From Streptomyces sp. V3I7 (lineage in GTDB: Bacteria > Actinomycetota > Actinomycetes > Streptomycetales > Streptomycetaceae), in contig NZ_JAUSZK010000001.1 in the NCBI RefSeq assembly GCF_030817495.1, forward strand, positions 1,336,001 through 1,400,000: a stretch of DNA of 64,000 nucleotides, read 5' to 3'. A model generated the notes under the pieces. The model saw only the letters and a list, made by a program, of their open reading frames with translations, had not been told where the DNA came from and searched no databases. Positions 62,182 through 64,000 of this stretch are shown here, in pieces. Within the stretch, counting starts at the first letter, position 1. Each line of letters opens with the position of its first letter. Made by a program: the position numbers and the translations under genes.

Positions 62182-64000
<1,819 letters not shown>

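Overview
The window comes from a Streptomyces chromosome. It is very GC-rich, many genes start with GTG or TTG, genes are packed with 4-base overlaps, and the gene set is typical of the genus: streptogrisin-type secreted proteases, a SepF-like protein, an Rpf-like LysM protein, an IdeR/DmdR1-type iron box and a Streptomyces-type 5S rRNA. From memory, the gene order resembles the S. coelicolor segment running from the SCO1735 lipase past recN. Database names used here are recollection, not search results.

Layout. 1-5.7 kb: 5' part of a secreted lipase, a head-to-head scar of a truncated MarR gene and a cupin remnant, then error-prone polymerase dnaE2 coupled to a Y-family polymerase-like partner. 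6-8.5 kb: two tandem secreted streptogrisin-family proteases. 9-15.7 kb: SepF-like protein, acyl-CoA dehydrogenase, DHA2 drug exporter, membrane glycosyltransferase, PAP2 phosphatase, I78-type inhibitor. 16-24.9 kb: Rpf-like protein, two hypothetical genes, the der gene and an aroH-tyrA-cmk-acyltransferase run, a Rieske lipoprotein and a decayed nucleotidyltransferase gene.

24.9-31.8 kb: one long minus-strand series in the order parA, RHH partner, scpA, scpB, rluB, Nudix-wHTH regulator, ADP-ribosylglycohydrolase. It is interrupted by two MITE-like repeats (29732-30088) and by a strong inverted repeat at the start of the Nudix gene. 32-40.5 kb: alanine dehydrogenase, an AfsR-like ATPase/TPR protein, ADP-ribose-type Nudix hydrolase, pyrG and a GH15 enzyme. 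40.7-45.1 kb looks accessory: an MFS remnant, a 141-bp MITE with an 8-bp target duplication, an MpaB-type oxygenase/acyl-CoA dehydrogenase pair with a divergent TetR regulator, and a probable transposase remnant.

45.2-61.8 kb: FAD-linked oxidase, PucR regulator, glycosyltransferase, recN-nadK-tlyA, SCP2 protein, an iron-box-controlled FecCD/FecC uptake system, HAD phosphatase, DUF1015 protein and a large Arg/Asp/Gly-repeat protein. The window ends in an rRNA operon on the minus strand (5S complete, 23S partial; 16S would lie beyond the right edge).

Working links between genes: DnaE2 with the Y-family partner forms a likely SOS mutagenesis pair. ParA/RHH with ScpA/ScpB groups chromosome segregation and condensation genes. 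The Nudix-wHTH protein with the ADP-ribosylglycohydrolase suggests an ADP-ribose/NAD circuit. Nine genes have a TANNNT-like -10 element 6-7 nt before the start codon, which suggests leaderless mRNAs. I found no CRISPR array, tRNA gene, prophage or intact insertion sequence.
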